A DNA stretch of 64,000 nt, from assembly GCA_032059445.1 (NCBI GenBank), contig DAMCAP010000012.1, forward strand, positions 20,014 through 84,013, read 5' to 3'. The stretch is from DAMCAP01 sp032059445 (GTDB taxonomy: Bacteria > Bacillota > Clostridia > Oscillospirales > Ruminococcaceae). This document shows positions 15,384 to 23,952 of the stretch, in pieces. A program made the translations under genes and the position numbers. Every line of letters starts with the position of its first letter. Positions within the stretch are counted from its first letter, which is position 1. Below the pieces are notes generated by a model. It was not told where the DNA came from. It saw only the letters and a list, made by a program, of their open reading frames with translations, and ran no database searches.

Positions 15384-15761
15384 ATGAAATTGTACATGTC
15401 ACATTGTGTTTTCCCGACCTTAGATATAGAAGCAACTGCCGCTTTTTATAGTACAAAAATGGGGTTTCGGCGTGTAGATTATCTGGATGCTCATGAGCCA
15501 CATATATGCCTTTATCGCGACTCCACCGAAATCATCCTTACACAGTCAAAAGGGCAAAGGGTCATCCCAAACAGAGAATTGTATGGCTATGGGTATGACG
15601 CATATTTTATTACGGATAATCAGCAGGAATTACAAGATGAGTTTGAGCAAAATCAAGTGAAAATTGCACGCAGATTACAAAAGACAGATTACCACAACAA
15701 GGAGTTTGTCATTGAAGACAATGACGGCCGTTGGATTGGCTTCGGCATCAAGGAAGAATGA
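15384..15761 (+). CDS. VOC-fold protein (glyoxalase/bleomycin-resistance superfamily)
   Basis: 125 residues, one VOC domain: a strand-helix opening CVFPTLDIEATAAFYSTKMGF, the middle ICLYRDSTEIIL, and the closing KEFVIEDNDGRWIGFG. VOC proteins are metal-dependent enzymes or ligand binders; the specific role cannot be told. The likely metal ligands are His 7 and Glu near the ends, but the first is not certain. GGGGGTAG lies upstream of ATG 15384. Stands alone between terminators. Confidence 0.7.
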   Translation: MKLYMSHCVFPTLDIEATAAFYSTKMGFRRVDYLDAHEPHICLYRDSTEIILTQSKGQRVIPNRELYGYGYDAYFITDNQQELQDEFEQNQVKIARRLQKTDYHNKEFVIEDNDGRWIGFGIKEE

Positions 15762-15835
15762 TCGTAATCTTGTGATTTGGCTTATCAGCGTTAAAGACGG
15801 CTCTTTGGCGTTGAAAGGGCTGCTTGCAGAAAAAT

Positions 15836-15866
15836 ACCCCGTCCCCTATAAAAGGGAACGGGGTTT
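15836..15866. terminator. Terminator shared by VOC gene and cob operon
   Basis: ACCCCG-TCCC pairs with GGGAACGGGGT with one bulge; T-rich on the plus side, TTTT on the minus side. Confidence 0.65.
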
Positions 15867-15890
15867 ATTATATATAGTGGGTCAGTGTGG

Positions 15891-16481
15891 CTACTCCTCG
15901 GTGATTGGGTGGTAGCTTACACCGTTTGGGCTGATCACAATTTTATAGCCCAGTCCGTTGTTGGGCTGCCACTCATAGAAGTTATGCTTACCGGGGAAGA
16001 GCGCACTCATGATGATGCTGATCACTCCACCGTGGCAGACTAACGTAGCGCTCTTGCCGTCGATCTGCCCGATCAATGCTTCAAGAGCAGTGGTAATCCG
16101 CTCAACGAAGCTGTTTCGGCTCTCCCCGCCAGGGCAGGGGTGGTCTCCTGTTTGGTCAGCAATCCATAAACGGTAATCTTCTCGATCTTTCAGCTCCTCG
16201 TAGGTGAAGCCCTCAAAGGCACCAAAGTCATACTCCCGAAACTCTGGTAGTTTGTGATGGGGTGTATCGGGGAAGAGAATTTCAAAGGTAGCGTTGGTGC
16301 GCTGCATATCTGTAGTAAAGTACAGCTGTGTAACAGGGTAAAGCTCCTTGGCTGCATAAGCGTGCAGCTCCTCGATGCCTTCAGTGGCCAAGGGTAGGTC
16401 GGTAGCGCCGTAATAGAGCTTGTTGACGTTGCCTAGCGTCTTGCCATGGCGGATCAAAACCAGTGTGGTATTGTTACTCAT
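15891..16481 (-). CDS. cobC: Histidine phosphatase, probable alpha-ribazole-phosphate phosphatase
   Basis: 196 residues of the phosphoglycerate-mutase-like family: LIRHGKT with the phosphorylated His, a PEFREYDFGAFEG motif, GGES and VCHGGVI with the second catalytic His. By itself the fold is not specific, but it is the last gene of a cobT-cobU-cobS cluster and overlaps the previous gene by 8 bp, so removal of phosphate from alpha-ribazole phosphate (or adenosylcobalamin phosphate) in nucleotide loop assembly is the likely role. Confidence 0.78.
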   Translation of the reverse strand: MSNNTTLVLIRHGKTLGNVNKLYYGATDLPLATEGIEELHAYAAKELYPVTQLYFTTDMQRTNATFEILFPDTPHHKLPEFREYDFGAFEGFTYEELKDREDYRLWIADQTGDHPCPGGESRNSFVERITTALEALIGQIDGKSATLVCHGGVISIIMSALFPGKHNFYEWQPNNGLGYKIVISPNGVSYHPITEE

Positions 16482-16860
16482 TTTTTAGCACCATCGGCAA
16501 GCCGCAAAACACCCGATAGACTGTTTTGCTCTGCTCTGCAAGGTATTGCAGGCACCGGCCGTTAGACTCCCTCCATTTTCTGTCTTTGGGCTCTAAGGGG
16601 ACTACCCCACCCGATATATCGTTACAAATGATGATTTTATCCTTTAGTTGCCCGATGTGCTCCATCAGATAGTCCAGCGGGTCAATATCGCTTATGATAC
16701 AGTTGTATATAAACTTCTCAAGACCATAGATCACCTTGTGATCATCGGTGATAGATAGAGTGGTATCGTCACAATGAAGTACATGTGCATCTGTATGCCC
16801 AAAGGTGAGCATTGTAAATTGCAGCTTGCCTTGGCTGCTGCCGCCAAAAACTAAGACCAT
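16474..16860 (-). CDS. Short CobU-like protein (second paralogue)
   Basis: 128 residues, ATG at 16860 with GGAGG just upstream, directly after the cobS stop. The N-terminus has a P-loop-like FGGSSQGKLQF, with Leu where CobU has Ser after GK. The C-terminal half, GGVVPLEPKDRKWRESNGR and VYRVFCGLP, resembles the end of CobU (guanylyltransferase/kinase of adenosylcobinamide). The middle third of a normal ~180-residue CobU is missing. It is distinct from the longer cobU two genes upstream. Activity is uncertain; it may cover only part of the CobU reaction or a regulatory role. Confidence 0.65.
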   Translation of the reverse strand: MVLVFGGSSQGKLQFTMLTFGHTDAHVLHCDDTTLSITDDHKVIYGLEKFIYNCIISDIDPLDYLMEHIGQLKDKIIICNDISGGVVPLEPKDRKWRESNGRCLQYLAEQSKTVYRVFCGLPMVLKNE

Positions 16861-16862
16861 AC

Positions 16863-17595
16863 CTACCTCCATAACGCTAGTGAAATCACTGCCGCCAGCT
16901 CTCCTAAGCAGAGCATATAGCCTGCAACATCCCCCGAGAAGCCTCCCNNNNNNNNNNTGCACCATGCCCATCACAGAGATGGTCAGCAGCCCCTGCCATC
17001 GATAGAGCCAAATCATTGAAGCTACTACACAGCACCCTGCAAGGATCACCAGCATAAGCTCGCTGCGATTGGCTCCGGCTTTAAAGCTCTTAGCAAGGGA
17101 GCTTGTGGGCAGCGGCTTCTGAGTAAGCACACCGATAGCAGAAAAAACTCTCGATAGTACAGGGATAAAGACTAAAGCACCGATATAAGCAGAATCAGCA
17201 AGCTCTATAGAGGCAGCGGTAAACAGCACCAATAGCATCCCCAATGAGCACACGGCAAAAGCACCTGTATGCGGGTCTTTGAGGATGCGCAGTCGCTCCT
17301 CTAAAGGGCGCCGTGAAAGGATAGCATCGCTGACATCCATAAAGCCGTCTAAATGCAGGAAGCCGGTGATCAAAAAGGGGTATACTCCGAGGATTGCACC
17401 TGCCAATGTAGTCGGAATCAGCATGGCTGCTGCAAGATAGGCAATTCCCCACCAAAGCAAACCAAGTAGAAGCCCTACAAAGGGAAAGGCGGCCATCATA
17501 CCGTTTGTCCCCTTAGAAAAATCTGCGGTAGGGGCGGGGATGCGTGTAAACATCCCAAGAGCCATCACAAAGCTGTTATATAGCCTGCCTAACAT
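16863..17595 (-). CDS. cobS: Adenosylcobinamide-GDP ribazoletransferase (interrupted by an N-run)
   Basis: Integral membrane enzyme that joins alpha-ribazole to adenosylcobinamide-GDP. The N-terminal part shows the family signature FTRIPAP, DGFMDVSDAI and KDPHTGAFA plus several hydrophobic helices. Ten Ns at 16948-16957 break the gene. Beyond them, in a different frame, the sequence GFSGDVAGYMLCLGEL and a stop at 16863-16865 give the expected CobS C-terminus. A continuous reading through the Ns into the next gene is an artefact of the placeholder length; the true gap should be a multiple of three if the gene is intact. It overlaps cobU by 20 bp. Confidence 0.85.
16948..16957. other. Assembly gap (10 N) inside cobS
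   Basis: Placeholder of unknown true length; it shifts the apparent frame of cobS. Confidence 0.95.
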
Positions 17596-18142
17596 GATGT
17601 ATAAGTTCCTTTCCCTTATGTATCAGCACGCAACCTGCCGTTACCTCTAGCACCAGATCACTGATTTCGGCAATCGCTCTATGGAGCTTGCCCAGCCCTT
17701 CGATAAAAGCCAGCGAATATGGATCATATCTGCCGGTGTCTTCAAAAATATTATCCCCGACGACTACTATATTACTAGCATTTTGTGACAGGAGTGTTAT
17801 ATCTTTGATAATTTTATTGTGTGCGGCTTGCAATATTTCTTTGCCGGCAAACATTTCATTGGAGAGCAGGGCAGTGGTGCTGTCGGTCAATAAGCTTGTA
17901 CCGAGGATAGCATCGGCGCAGCTGCCCACATCTCGTGCGCACTCAATGGTACGAAAGCCCCAGCCATCCCGCTCACGGATGTGCTTGCCGATACGGGCCT
18001 GATCTTCTTGATCCGCAGGCTTCATGGTGGCAAGGTAGACCAAGGNNNNNNNNNNCTTTGAGCTTGTAGCAAGTAGGTGAGTCAGCCGCTGGGCAGTCAT
18101 CGATTTACCGCTGCTGCTGCCTCCGATAACCAGTATTTTCAT
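17576..18142 (-). CDS. cobU: Adenosylcobinamide kinase/guanylyltransferase (N-run near the 5' end)
   Basis: About 188 residues. P-loop IGGSSSGKS at the N-terminus, then VYLATMKPADQEDQARIGKH, the family's second motif, and GWGFRTIE. The reaction is phosphorylation of adenosylcobinamide and transfer of GMP from GTP. ATG 18142 follows GGGGGAAG and is better than the TTG three bases earlier. Ten Ns lie at 18046-18055, in the loop after the P-loop helix; the frame happens to be kept. The C-terminus departs from typical CobU: the usual GIVPED-type motif is replaced by GDNIFEDTGRYDP. With the short paralogue downstream, the two may share the work. Confidence 0.8.
   Translation of the reverse strand: MKILVIGGSSSGKSMTAQRLTHLLATSSKXXXXLVYLATMKPADQEDQARIGKHIRERDGWGFRTIECARDVGSCADAILGTSLLTDSTTALLSNEMFAGKEILQAAHNKIIKDITLLSQNASNIVVVGDNIFEDTGRYDPYSLAFIEGLGKLHRAIAEISDLVLEVTAGCVLIHKGKELIHHVRQAI
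18046..18055. other. Assembly gap (10 N) inside cobU
   Basis: Placeholder; true length unknown. Confidence 0.95.
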
Positions 18143-18308
18143 CAATCTTCCCCCTTGGGTAGTGTTCTTTGTTATACAAAGCTTGATATGAATGGGTGTT
18201 TTTATGTATTAAAAAGAAATCCTGATAGCATGAATCAAAACGAAACAATCAACGCCCCAAGGCTTGCCTTACTGGGGGTTTACGGCGATTAAGTCAGGCT
18301 TTATGCAC

Positions 18309-19412
18309 TTAGACCTTAAACCAATCGTCGCTGATCTTTGCCAGATACGCATCGTCAATCTCTGCTTCTTCAAAGGTTGCCATATTTTCCATCACATACA
18401 GGGCTGAGTCTACAATAGAAAATGCCAGTGGGCATCCGCTGCCCTCACCAAGGCGCATATCCATATTGAGCATAGGGTTGATGCCAAGCTCTCGAGCCGC
18501 AAGAGAGTAACCAACCTCATAGGAGAAGTGGGAGCCCAGCATATATTCTGCGGCAGCTGGGGAGAGTCTTGCTGCCAGCAAAGCAGCAACGATGGAGATA
18601 AAGCCGTCGATTACTACAGGCACCTGTAGCGCGGCAGCTCCCAGATACACCCCTGTCATAGCGGCAATATCAAAGCCCCCTACCTTGGCAACCACATCAA
18701 TTGGATCAGTCGGGTCGGGGTTATTGATCTTTAAAGCTTTGGCTATGATCTCTTTTTTGTGGAGGAAGGTCTCGGTGGAGATGCCACCGCCTCTGCCTAC
18801 CGAGTCATTGAGTGTGCAGTTGGTCAGAGCCGTGAGTACAGCGCTGGAAGTGGTGGTGTTGCCGATCCCCATTTCGCCCACACCCAGTATGCCGGCACCT
18901 GATTCTATAGCTTTGCGAGCTGCCTCGATGCCAATGGCTATGGCTCGGCGGGCTTCTGCACGGCTCATGGCAGGCCCCTCTGCGATGTTAGAGGTCGACA
19001 TCCGGATCTTTTGATCAATGACCTGTGGATGGCTAAAGCGGGCGTTGATCCCCACATCTATGATCATCAGCTCGGCGCCGCAGTGCTTTGCCAGCACCGC
19101 TACTCCTGTGAGCCCCTTAGTAAAGTTGATGGTCTGAGCCAGTGTCACCGATTGAGGCGCGGAAGATACCCCCTCCTTAACTACGCCGTTGTCGGAGCAG
19201 AGGATGATGATGGTTTTTTTGTGGATGCTATTTTTAATTTTGCCTGTCATCCCCGCTATGTGGATGGCGATTTCCTCCAGTTTGCCAAGGCTTCCCGGGG
19301 GCTTTGCCAGCCCGTCCATCCTTTTTTTGGCCTGATCCATCGTATAGCGATCAAGGGGCGTAATGGCTTTTAAGGTTTCGAGCAGGAGCTGCTGATCTGG
19401 GTTGATATTCAC
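18309..19412 (-). CDS. cobT: Nicotinate-nucleotide-dimethylbenzimidazole phosphoribosyltransferase
   Basis: About 367 residues. Makes alpha-ribazole phosphate from a benzimidazole and nicotinate mononucleotide, the activated lower ligand of cobalamin. Motifs: AKPPGSLGKLEEIA near the start, GEMGIGNTTTSSAV in the middle, and RLGEGSGCPLAF at the end with the catalytic Glu. A longer reading to 19469 is open, but GTG 19412 has GGAGG 7 nt upstream and matches the family N-terminus. It heads the cob group, 166 bp before cobU. I looked for a cobalamin riboswitch upstream; the divergent spacer of about 190 bp shows no recognisable one. Confidence 0.92.
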   Translation of the reverse strand: MNINPDQQLLLETLKAITPLDRYTMDQAKKRMDGLAKPPGSLGKLEEIAIHIAGMTGKIKNSIHKKTIIILCSDNGVVKEGVSSAPQSVTLAQTINFTKGLTGVAVLAKHCGAELMIIDVGINARFSHPQVIDQKIRMSTSNIAEGPAMSRAEARRAIAIGIEAARKAIESGAGILGVGEMGIGNTTTSSAVLTALTNCTLNDSVGRGGGISTETFLHKKEIIAKALKINNPDPTDPIDVVAKVGGFDIAAMTGVYLGAAALQVPVVIDGFISIVAALLAARLSPAAAEYMLGSHFSYEVGYSLAARELGINPMLNMDMRLGEGSGCPLAFSIVDSALYVMENMATFEEAEIDDAYLAKISDDWFKV

Positions 19413-19603
19413 TGTGTGCCCTCCTTTTTTGGATGCGGTCTTGCCATCTGGTTTGTGAGTATGGTACAATTAACCTTAAGCTATAAAAGCATCTAATTCC
19501 TTTACAAATCATAAAGTAATTCTCCATAAGTGTCAATCGATTCGCAAAACTTTGTCGAAAGCTTACAAGTAAGCAAATATAAATCTTTTGGGAGGGCAAG
19601 CAG

Positions 19604-20470
19604 ATGTCAAGAACACTCAAAACCAATAAGGAAAAGGTAGTCAAGTATTCGGTCATGGGGCGGATCCACCACCCGATTATCCGCACACCTTACAAGACAA
19701 TTTCTGACGGTAGCGCTGTTACAGTACCAGGTGTAGGCGGTATTACATACAACGTCAAGATTGGCGACAGCGTATTTGGCATGGAGGCCGACCACGTAGA
19801 GCCCGGCGTTTCGATCAGCAATGCCGACACCACTGAAAATACTGCGCTTAATATCTTCTCCTGCGTAGGCAACAAGGCAATTGTCAAAACCGGCGACGCT
19901 AAGGATGCCACAGGCTTTGTAACCGGTACCCATGGCGGTATCGAGCATGTATTGGTGTACTTTGATCAGGCTGATTTAGAGAAGATGGCTCCTGAAGATA
20001 AGATCCTGATTAAAGCTTGCGGACAGGGCTTGAAGCTGGTTGACTTCCCAGAAATTAAGGTGATGAATATCGACCCAGAGCTTTTGGAGAAGCTGCCAAT
20101 GCGTGTAGAAGGAGATCAGCTGGTATTTGATGTGGTTGCGAAGGTACCCGCTTATCTGATGGGCTCCGGTATCGGCTCTGCTTCGGCTGTATCGGGCGAT
20201 TATGATATCATGACCGCCGACAAAGAGGAGCTAAAGCGCCTTGGGCTTGATAATCTGCGCTACGGTGACTTCGTCCTGCTAGAGAATTGTGACACCACCT
20301 ATGGACGAGGCTATCTGACAGGAGCAGTAACCATCGGTGTTGTGGTACACAGTGACTGCTTCCTAAGTGGTCATGGCCCCGGTGTAACCACCGTGCTTGC
20401 CAGCAAGGAGTCGATCATCAAGGGCAATCTAGTGGAGAAATCTAACCTTGCCGATATCATGGGCGTGTAA
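19604..20470 (+). CDS. DUF4438 family protein
   Basis: 288 residues, full length for DUF4438 (the family of Thermotoga TM1086). Recognised by the block YSVMGRIHHPIIRTPYK, VPGVGGITYNVKIGDS, the GMEADHVEPGVS segment, TGTHGGIEHV and VVVHSDCFLSGHGPGVTT. Conserved His, Cys and Asp residues in these suggest an enzyme, but no reaction is established that I know of. GGGAGG precedes ATG 19604. Divergent from cobT and closed by its own terminator. Confidence 0.82.
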   Translation: MSRTLKTNKEKVVKYSVMGRIHHPIIRTPYKTISDGSAVTVPGVGGITYNVKIGDSVFGMEADHVEPGVSISNADTTENTALNIFSCVGNKAIVKTGDAKDATGFVTGTHGGIEHVLVYFDQADLEKMAPEDKILIKACGQGLKLVDFPEIKVMNIDPELLEKLPMRVEGDQLVFDVVAKVPAYLMGSGIGSASAVSGDYDIMTADKEELKRLGLDNLRYGDFVLLENCDTTYGRGYLTGAVTIGVVVHSDCFLSGHGPGVTTVLASKESIIKGNLVEKSNLADIMGV

Positions 20471-20513
20471 ACTTAAATATTGATGCGATGTGCTGCTTAT
20501 AGCGCGACGCAAT

Positions 20514-20546
20514 AAAAAGACCATAGGTTGATCCTATGGTCTTTTT
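20514..20546 (+). terminator. Terminator after the DUF4438 gene
   Basis: Perfect 14-bp stem AAAAAGACCATAGG with a 5-nt loop, ending in TTTTT; works on both strands. Confidence 0.9.
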
Positions 20547-20573
20547 GTTTTGTATTGATGCTTTTGGGTTTTG

Positions 20574-21133
20574 TTATGAACGCGGTCTGGTTTGTAGCTT
20601 GACTGGTTTTGTCTTTACCTGAAAGATCCCAAGATTAGGAGGGTTATAGGTAAAGAGCATAAAGAGCATGGCAGTGATGACCAGTAGGGTAGCACCGAGG
20701 ACCTCGTTTCCTGCAAAGATAAAAAATCCATCTGCGATAATGTTGCGGNNNNNNNNNNGCGGGTAAGGATGCACCCGATGGCAGTACCGATATAAAAGGT
20801 CAGTACATCCAGCGGCAAGCTGTTTCTGCCCAAGATGCCGGTGTAGGTATAAAAAATCACGACGATCGCAAGCATCCCACCAAGCACACCCAGCGCCTTA
20901 CCCATCAAGAAGTTATCGTAAAGGTAGCCTCCCTGCCGATACTCTACCACGCCAAATAAGCTCATAGGCCAGTAAAGCATCTTTAAGTGCTCCCATACAC
21001 TCTCATTGACGGGGGCAAAAAGCCCTATGACAGGGTTTTGCCCTGACCAGTCATATATAAAATGCAGGATTGTACCGATGACGGCTGTAAAAAGAAATCC
21101 ATACCAAAGCGCGCTCCTAAGCTCGGCGATCAA
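20574..21133 (-). CDS. DUF6512-like polytopic membrane protein (interrupted by an N-run)
   Basis: The N-terminal part is a membrane protein opening WYGFLFTAVIGTILHF with the conserved loop LFAPVNESVWEHLKMLYWP, characteristic of the DUF6512 family. About five hydrophobic segments. Ten Ns at 20749-20758 put the C-terminal part into another frame: RNIIADGFFIFAGNEVL, then ATLLVITAMLFMLF, ending at 20574. I join the two because each half is hydrophobic in its own frame and the second frame ends cleanly. Function unknown. It begins about 140 bp before DUF896. Confidence 0.7.
20749..20758. other. Assembly gap (10 N) inside the DUF6512-like gene
   Basis: Placeholder; frame changes across it. Confidence 0.95.
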
Positions 21134-21232
21134 GGCGTCACCCCCTAAGTTTTTGATGCTAGTAATGTGTATGGCTGGCTTGGTGGTTTTATACTAGCGG
21201 GATGTTGGCCTTAGTAGAGGAAGCGTAAACAA

Positions 21233-21267
21233 AAATCCCCTCGCTCTCTGATGAGAGGAGGGGATTT
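21233..21267 (-). terminator. Terminator after the DUF896 gene
   Basis: AAATCCCCTC pairs with GAGGGGATTT, with an inner CTCTC/GAGAG; T-rich on the minus side. Confidence 0.8.
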
Positions 21268-21270
21268 GGC

Positions 21271-21477
21271 TTATTTTTCTTTGCGCTCTACTTTAATTTT
21301 GTTGCCGTCTTTATCTATGATATAGGTATTGTCAAGGGTGCTGATTAGGCTTTCGCGAAAGCCTGCTACATATTCCTGCCGAAGCTTTGCTTGCTCGGCT
21401 TTTTCTTCTTCTGTAAGACCTATAGTCTTGGCCTTTTTGGCTAGTTCGTTGATTCTTAGGATTTTTTCGCTGATCAT
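21271..21477 (-). CDS. DUF896 (YnzC/UPF0291) small protein
   Basis: 68 residues. The family pattern is clear: a helical hairpin INELAKKAKTIGLTEEEKAE, then LRQEYVAGFRESL and the tail TYIIDKDGNKIKV. In Bacillus the YnzC-type proteins are small cytosolic helical proteins of unclear role, some linked to the SOS response. Starts 80 bp after the glycerate kinase stops on the same strand, with its own terminator. Confidence 0.88.
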   Translation of the reverse strand: MISEKILRINELAKKAKTIGLTEEEKAEQAKLRQEYVAGFRESLISTLDNTYIIDKDGNKIKVERKEK

Positions 21478-21559
21478 AGTCTGCTCCTTATTTTTGATGT
21501 GCTTTTGCGTATGGCTTATTGAGAACGTTCGGGGGGGATCTTAGGAGAATTGAGATCGC

Positions 21560-22711
21560 CTAGCCTTGGCTGCCGATCTTCATGCCGATGCGTACCAAGC
21601 GCAGTGCTCGCTCGGCAGCGCTTCGTAGCAGTCTGGTGGCGTTGGTAAGCGCTTGCTCTAAAGGCATGGCGGCATTGATGCAGGTGATAATGCTACCTTC
21701 CCCCTCCTGCCAAAAGAGCTCTGCCTTGTCGCCCATGCCTCCCGCCACCACGATGACCGGGATGTTTTTGGGTAGGCAGCGCTTCATGATGCCGGTAGGT
21801 ACCTTACCGTAAAGCACCGACTGGCCATCAATGTTGCCCTCGCCGGTGATCACAAGGTCTACTCCCTCTAGCAGGCTGTCAAAGTCAATCGTATCTAGCA
21901 CCACCTGTATACCCGGAGCAAGGGTGGCACCTAAAAAGGCTCGTAGAGCTGCGCCCATGCCGCCAGCAGCGCCTGCTCCCGCAGCAGTGCCAAAATCCTG
22001 CCCGAAGGTTTTGGTCATCACACTGCTGTAGTTTGCCATGCCTGCTTCAAGCACAGGTAGCAAATCAGGTGTGACCCCCTTTTGGGGGCCGTAGATATAG
22101 GTAGCCCCCTCGCTACCCAGCAAGGGGTTGGTCACATCACAGATGACCTTGATAGTTACCTTTTTGATTAGAGGCTCAAGCTCACTGACATCGATCCGAG
22201 CTACCTGTGTCAGCGCAGCACCGCAGCCTTTGAGCAGCTTGCCGCTGGCATCGTAATATTTTACCCCTAGGGCTTCCATAGCGCCCATCCCACCGTCGTT
22301 GGTGGCGGTGCCGCCAATCCCCATGACGATCTCGCTTGCTCCAGCTTTTATAGCATGGCGGATCAATTCTCCCGTACCATAGGAAGACGCTCTCATTGGG
22401 TCTTGGGGTTGATCACGGTCAAGGCTGATGCCAGAAGCAGAGGCCATCTCGAGGATGGCAGTGCCGTCGGCAGTGATAGGGTAGGTGACGGTGATCGTTC
22501 TGCCTAAGGGAGTACTGACCTCGAGGGTATGATAGCTGCGCGCCTTACCATAAGCGAGGGCATCCACAGTGCCTTCACCGCCATCCGCCATGGGCACATG
22601 CAGCAGCTGAGCCTTGGGGAATACTTCTGCGGCTGCCTCAGCAATGATTTTGATGGCGTCGGTAGAAGAAATCGTGCCTTTGTAGGAGTCGGGTGCAATG
22701 AGTATCTTCAT
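21560..22711 (-). CDS. Glycerate 2-kinase (GlxK/GarK family)
   Basis: About 383 residues, usual length for family-1 glycerate kinases, which phosphorylate glycerate with ATP and feed it to glycolysis. Motifs: ILIAPDSYKGTISS at the start, PMADGGEGTVDA, SSYGTGELI, MGIGGTATNDGG and VITGEGNIDGQS. The open frame extends to 22762, but ATG 22711 has CAGGAGG upstream and the family start MKILIAPDS. No pathway neighbours. Confidence 0.9.
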   Translation of the reverse strand: MKILIAPDSYKGTISSTDAIKIIAEAAAEVFPKAQLLHVPMADGGEGTVDALAYGKARSYHTLEVSTPLGRTITVTYPITADGTAILEMASASGISLDRDQPQDPMRASSYGTGELIRHAIKAGASEIVMGIGGTATNDGGMGAMEALGVKYYDASGKLLKGCGAALTQVARIDVSELEPLIKKVTIKVICDVTNPLLGSEGATYIYGPQKGVTPDLLPVLEAGMANYSSVMTKTFGQDFGTAAGAGAAGGMGAALRAFLGATLAPGIQVVLDTIDFDSLLEGVDLVITGEGNIDGQSVLYGKVPTGIMKRCLPKNIPVIVVAGGMGDKAELFWQEGEGSIITCINAAMPLEQALTNATRLLRSAAERALRLVRIGMKIGSQG

Positions 22712-23187
22712 ATTTCCTCCTGACGGGTTGTGTGCTTTGATAATCCCAAAACAGTCACACATATCCGCTAAAATCTATAAGATATATAGGTGGTGCGGTG
22801 TCGCAGTATCGGAAGATACTTCCCAAGAATCCTGAGGACAAAGTCGGCAGTCGCACCAAGCTCCAAACAAGATATACTCTGACAATTTGAAGCCAAAGAT
22901 CGATAAGGATCGGGATCATACCGCTGCCTTATCAATGCGATAAATTGCATGTATAGAAGGATCAAGGGGCGGTTAGCGATAACTGCCCATTATTGAGGGA
23001 GCTTTGGATCTACGAATCACCAGCGCCTTTATGATAGCATTGCCCCAAAAGTAGCAGGCTATGTTTGATCCATCAACATGCAAGGAAATATAAAACTTTG
23101 CAGTTATTATAACACATAAAAACCATAAAAGCTATGTTTCACCGAATGAAGCGGTGGAGAATACAATGAACTAGGGAGGTTTTGCCA
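22712..23187. other. Intergenic region before the ABC transporter operon
   Basis: About 475 bp with no credible ORF. One inverted repeat, GGGCGGTTA-gcga-TAACTGCCC (22967-22988, one G-T pair), is visible without a following T-run. I looked for TPP and other common riboswitch cores on both strands and saw none. Confidence 0.5.
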
Positions 23188-23952
23188 TTGATAGATATTG
23201 TCAGCATTCAGAATGTAGCGGCAAATTACCAGACGCCTCTTAGAGAGATGGAAGCGATCAAGGATGTAAGCTTTACAGTAAAAAAAGGTGAGTTTGTAAG
23301 TGTGATCGGCCCCAGCGGCTGCGGAAAATCTACTTTATTATCGATCATTGCGGGTCTGACTAAGCCATCGCAGGGTAAGGTGGAGATCCACTCACCCGAT
23401 GGATCGCCTGTATCCGTGGGATATATGCTTCAGAGGGACTGCCTGTACCCTTGGAGGACCATCTGGCAAAATGTATGCTTAGGGCTGGAGATCAAAAAGA
23501 TGATGAGCCCTGAGAATAAGCTCTATGCCGAAAATCTGCTCAAAACCTACGGCCTTTGGGAGTTTAAGGATAGCTTCCCCAGAGAGCTGTCGGGCGGTAT
23601 GCGCCAGCGGGCAGCGCTGATCAGGACACTTGCCATACGCCCTACGGTGCTGCTGCTGGATGAAGCCCTCGGTGCACTAGATTATCAGACTAGGCTGACG
23701 GTGGCCGATGATCTGTATCGCATCATCCAAAACGAGCATATGACAGCAATTATGGTTACCCATGATATTTCGGAGGGGATCAGCCTATCAGACAAAATCG
23801 TGGTTCTTTCTAAGCGCCCAGCAACCGTCAAGAGCATCCACGAAATCACCTTTGCCTCCGGCCGTGGCAGCCCGCTTAAATGCAGGGAGTCTTCGGAATT
23901 TGGAGTATATTTCAACAGGATATGGAGGGATATTGATGCCCACCTACAATAA
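23188..23952 (+). CDS. ABC transporter ATPase, nitrate/sulfonate/taurine (SsuB/TauB) type
   Basis: About 254 residues. Walker A GPSGCGKST, Q-loop around YMLQRDCLYPWRT, ABC signature LSGGMRQR, Walker B VLLLDEALGALD and the switch His in MVTHDISEG. The YPWRT after the Q-loop is typical for the SsuB/TauB/ThiZ branch. No ATG is available; TTG 23188 has AGGGAGG 8 nt upstream and is preferred over TTG 23182. It overlaps the permease by 17 bp. Together the three genes import an organic anion or a thiamine-precursor-like compound; the substrate cannot be told. Confidence 0.88.
   Translation: MIDIVSIQNVAANYQTPLREMEAIKDVSFTVKKGEFVSVIGPSGCGKSTLLSIIAGLTKPSQGKVEIHSPDGSPVSVGYMLQRDCLYPWRTIWQNVCLGLEIKKMMSPENKLYAENLLKTYGLWEFKDSFPRELSGGMRQRAALIRTLAIRPTVLLLDEALGALDYQTRLTVADDLYRIIQNEHMTAIMVTHDISEGISLSDKIVVLSKRPATVKSIHEITFASGRGSPLKCRESSEFGVYFNRIWRDIDAHLQ

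Noticed and set aside
16474..17595. CobS-CobU-like fusion protein
   Set aside because: The fusion appears only because a 10-N placeholder changes the frame; CobS has its own C-terminus and stop in another frame.
19413..19603. Cobalamin riboswitch upstream of cobT
   Set aside because: The spacer is too short and I see no B12-box-like core.
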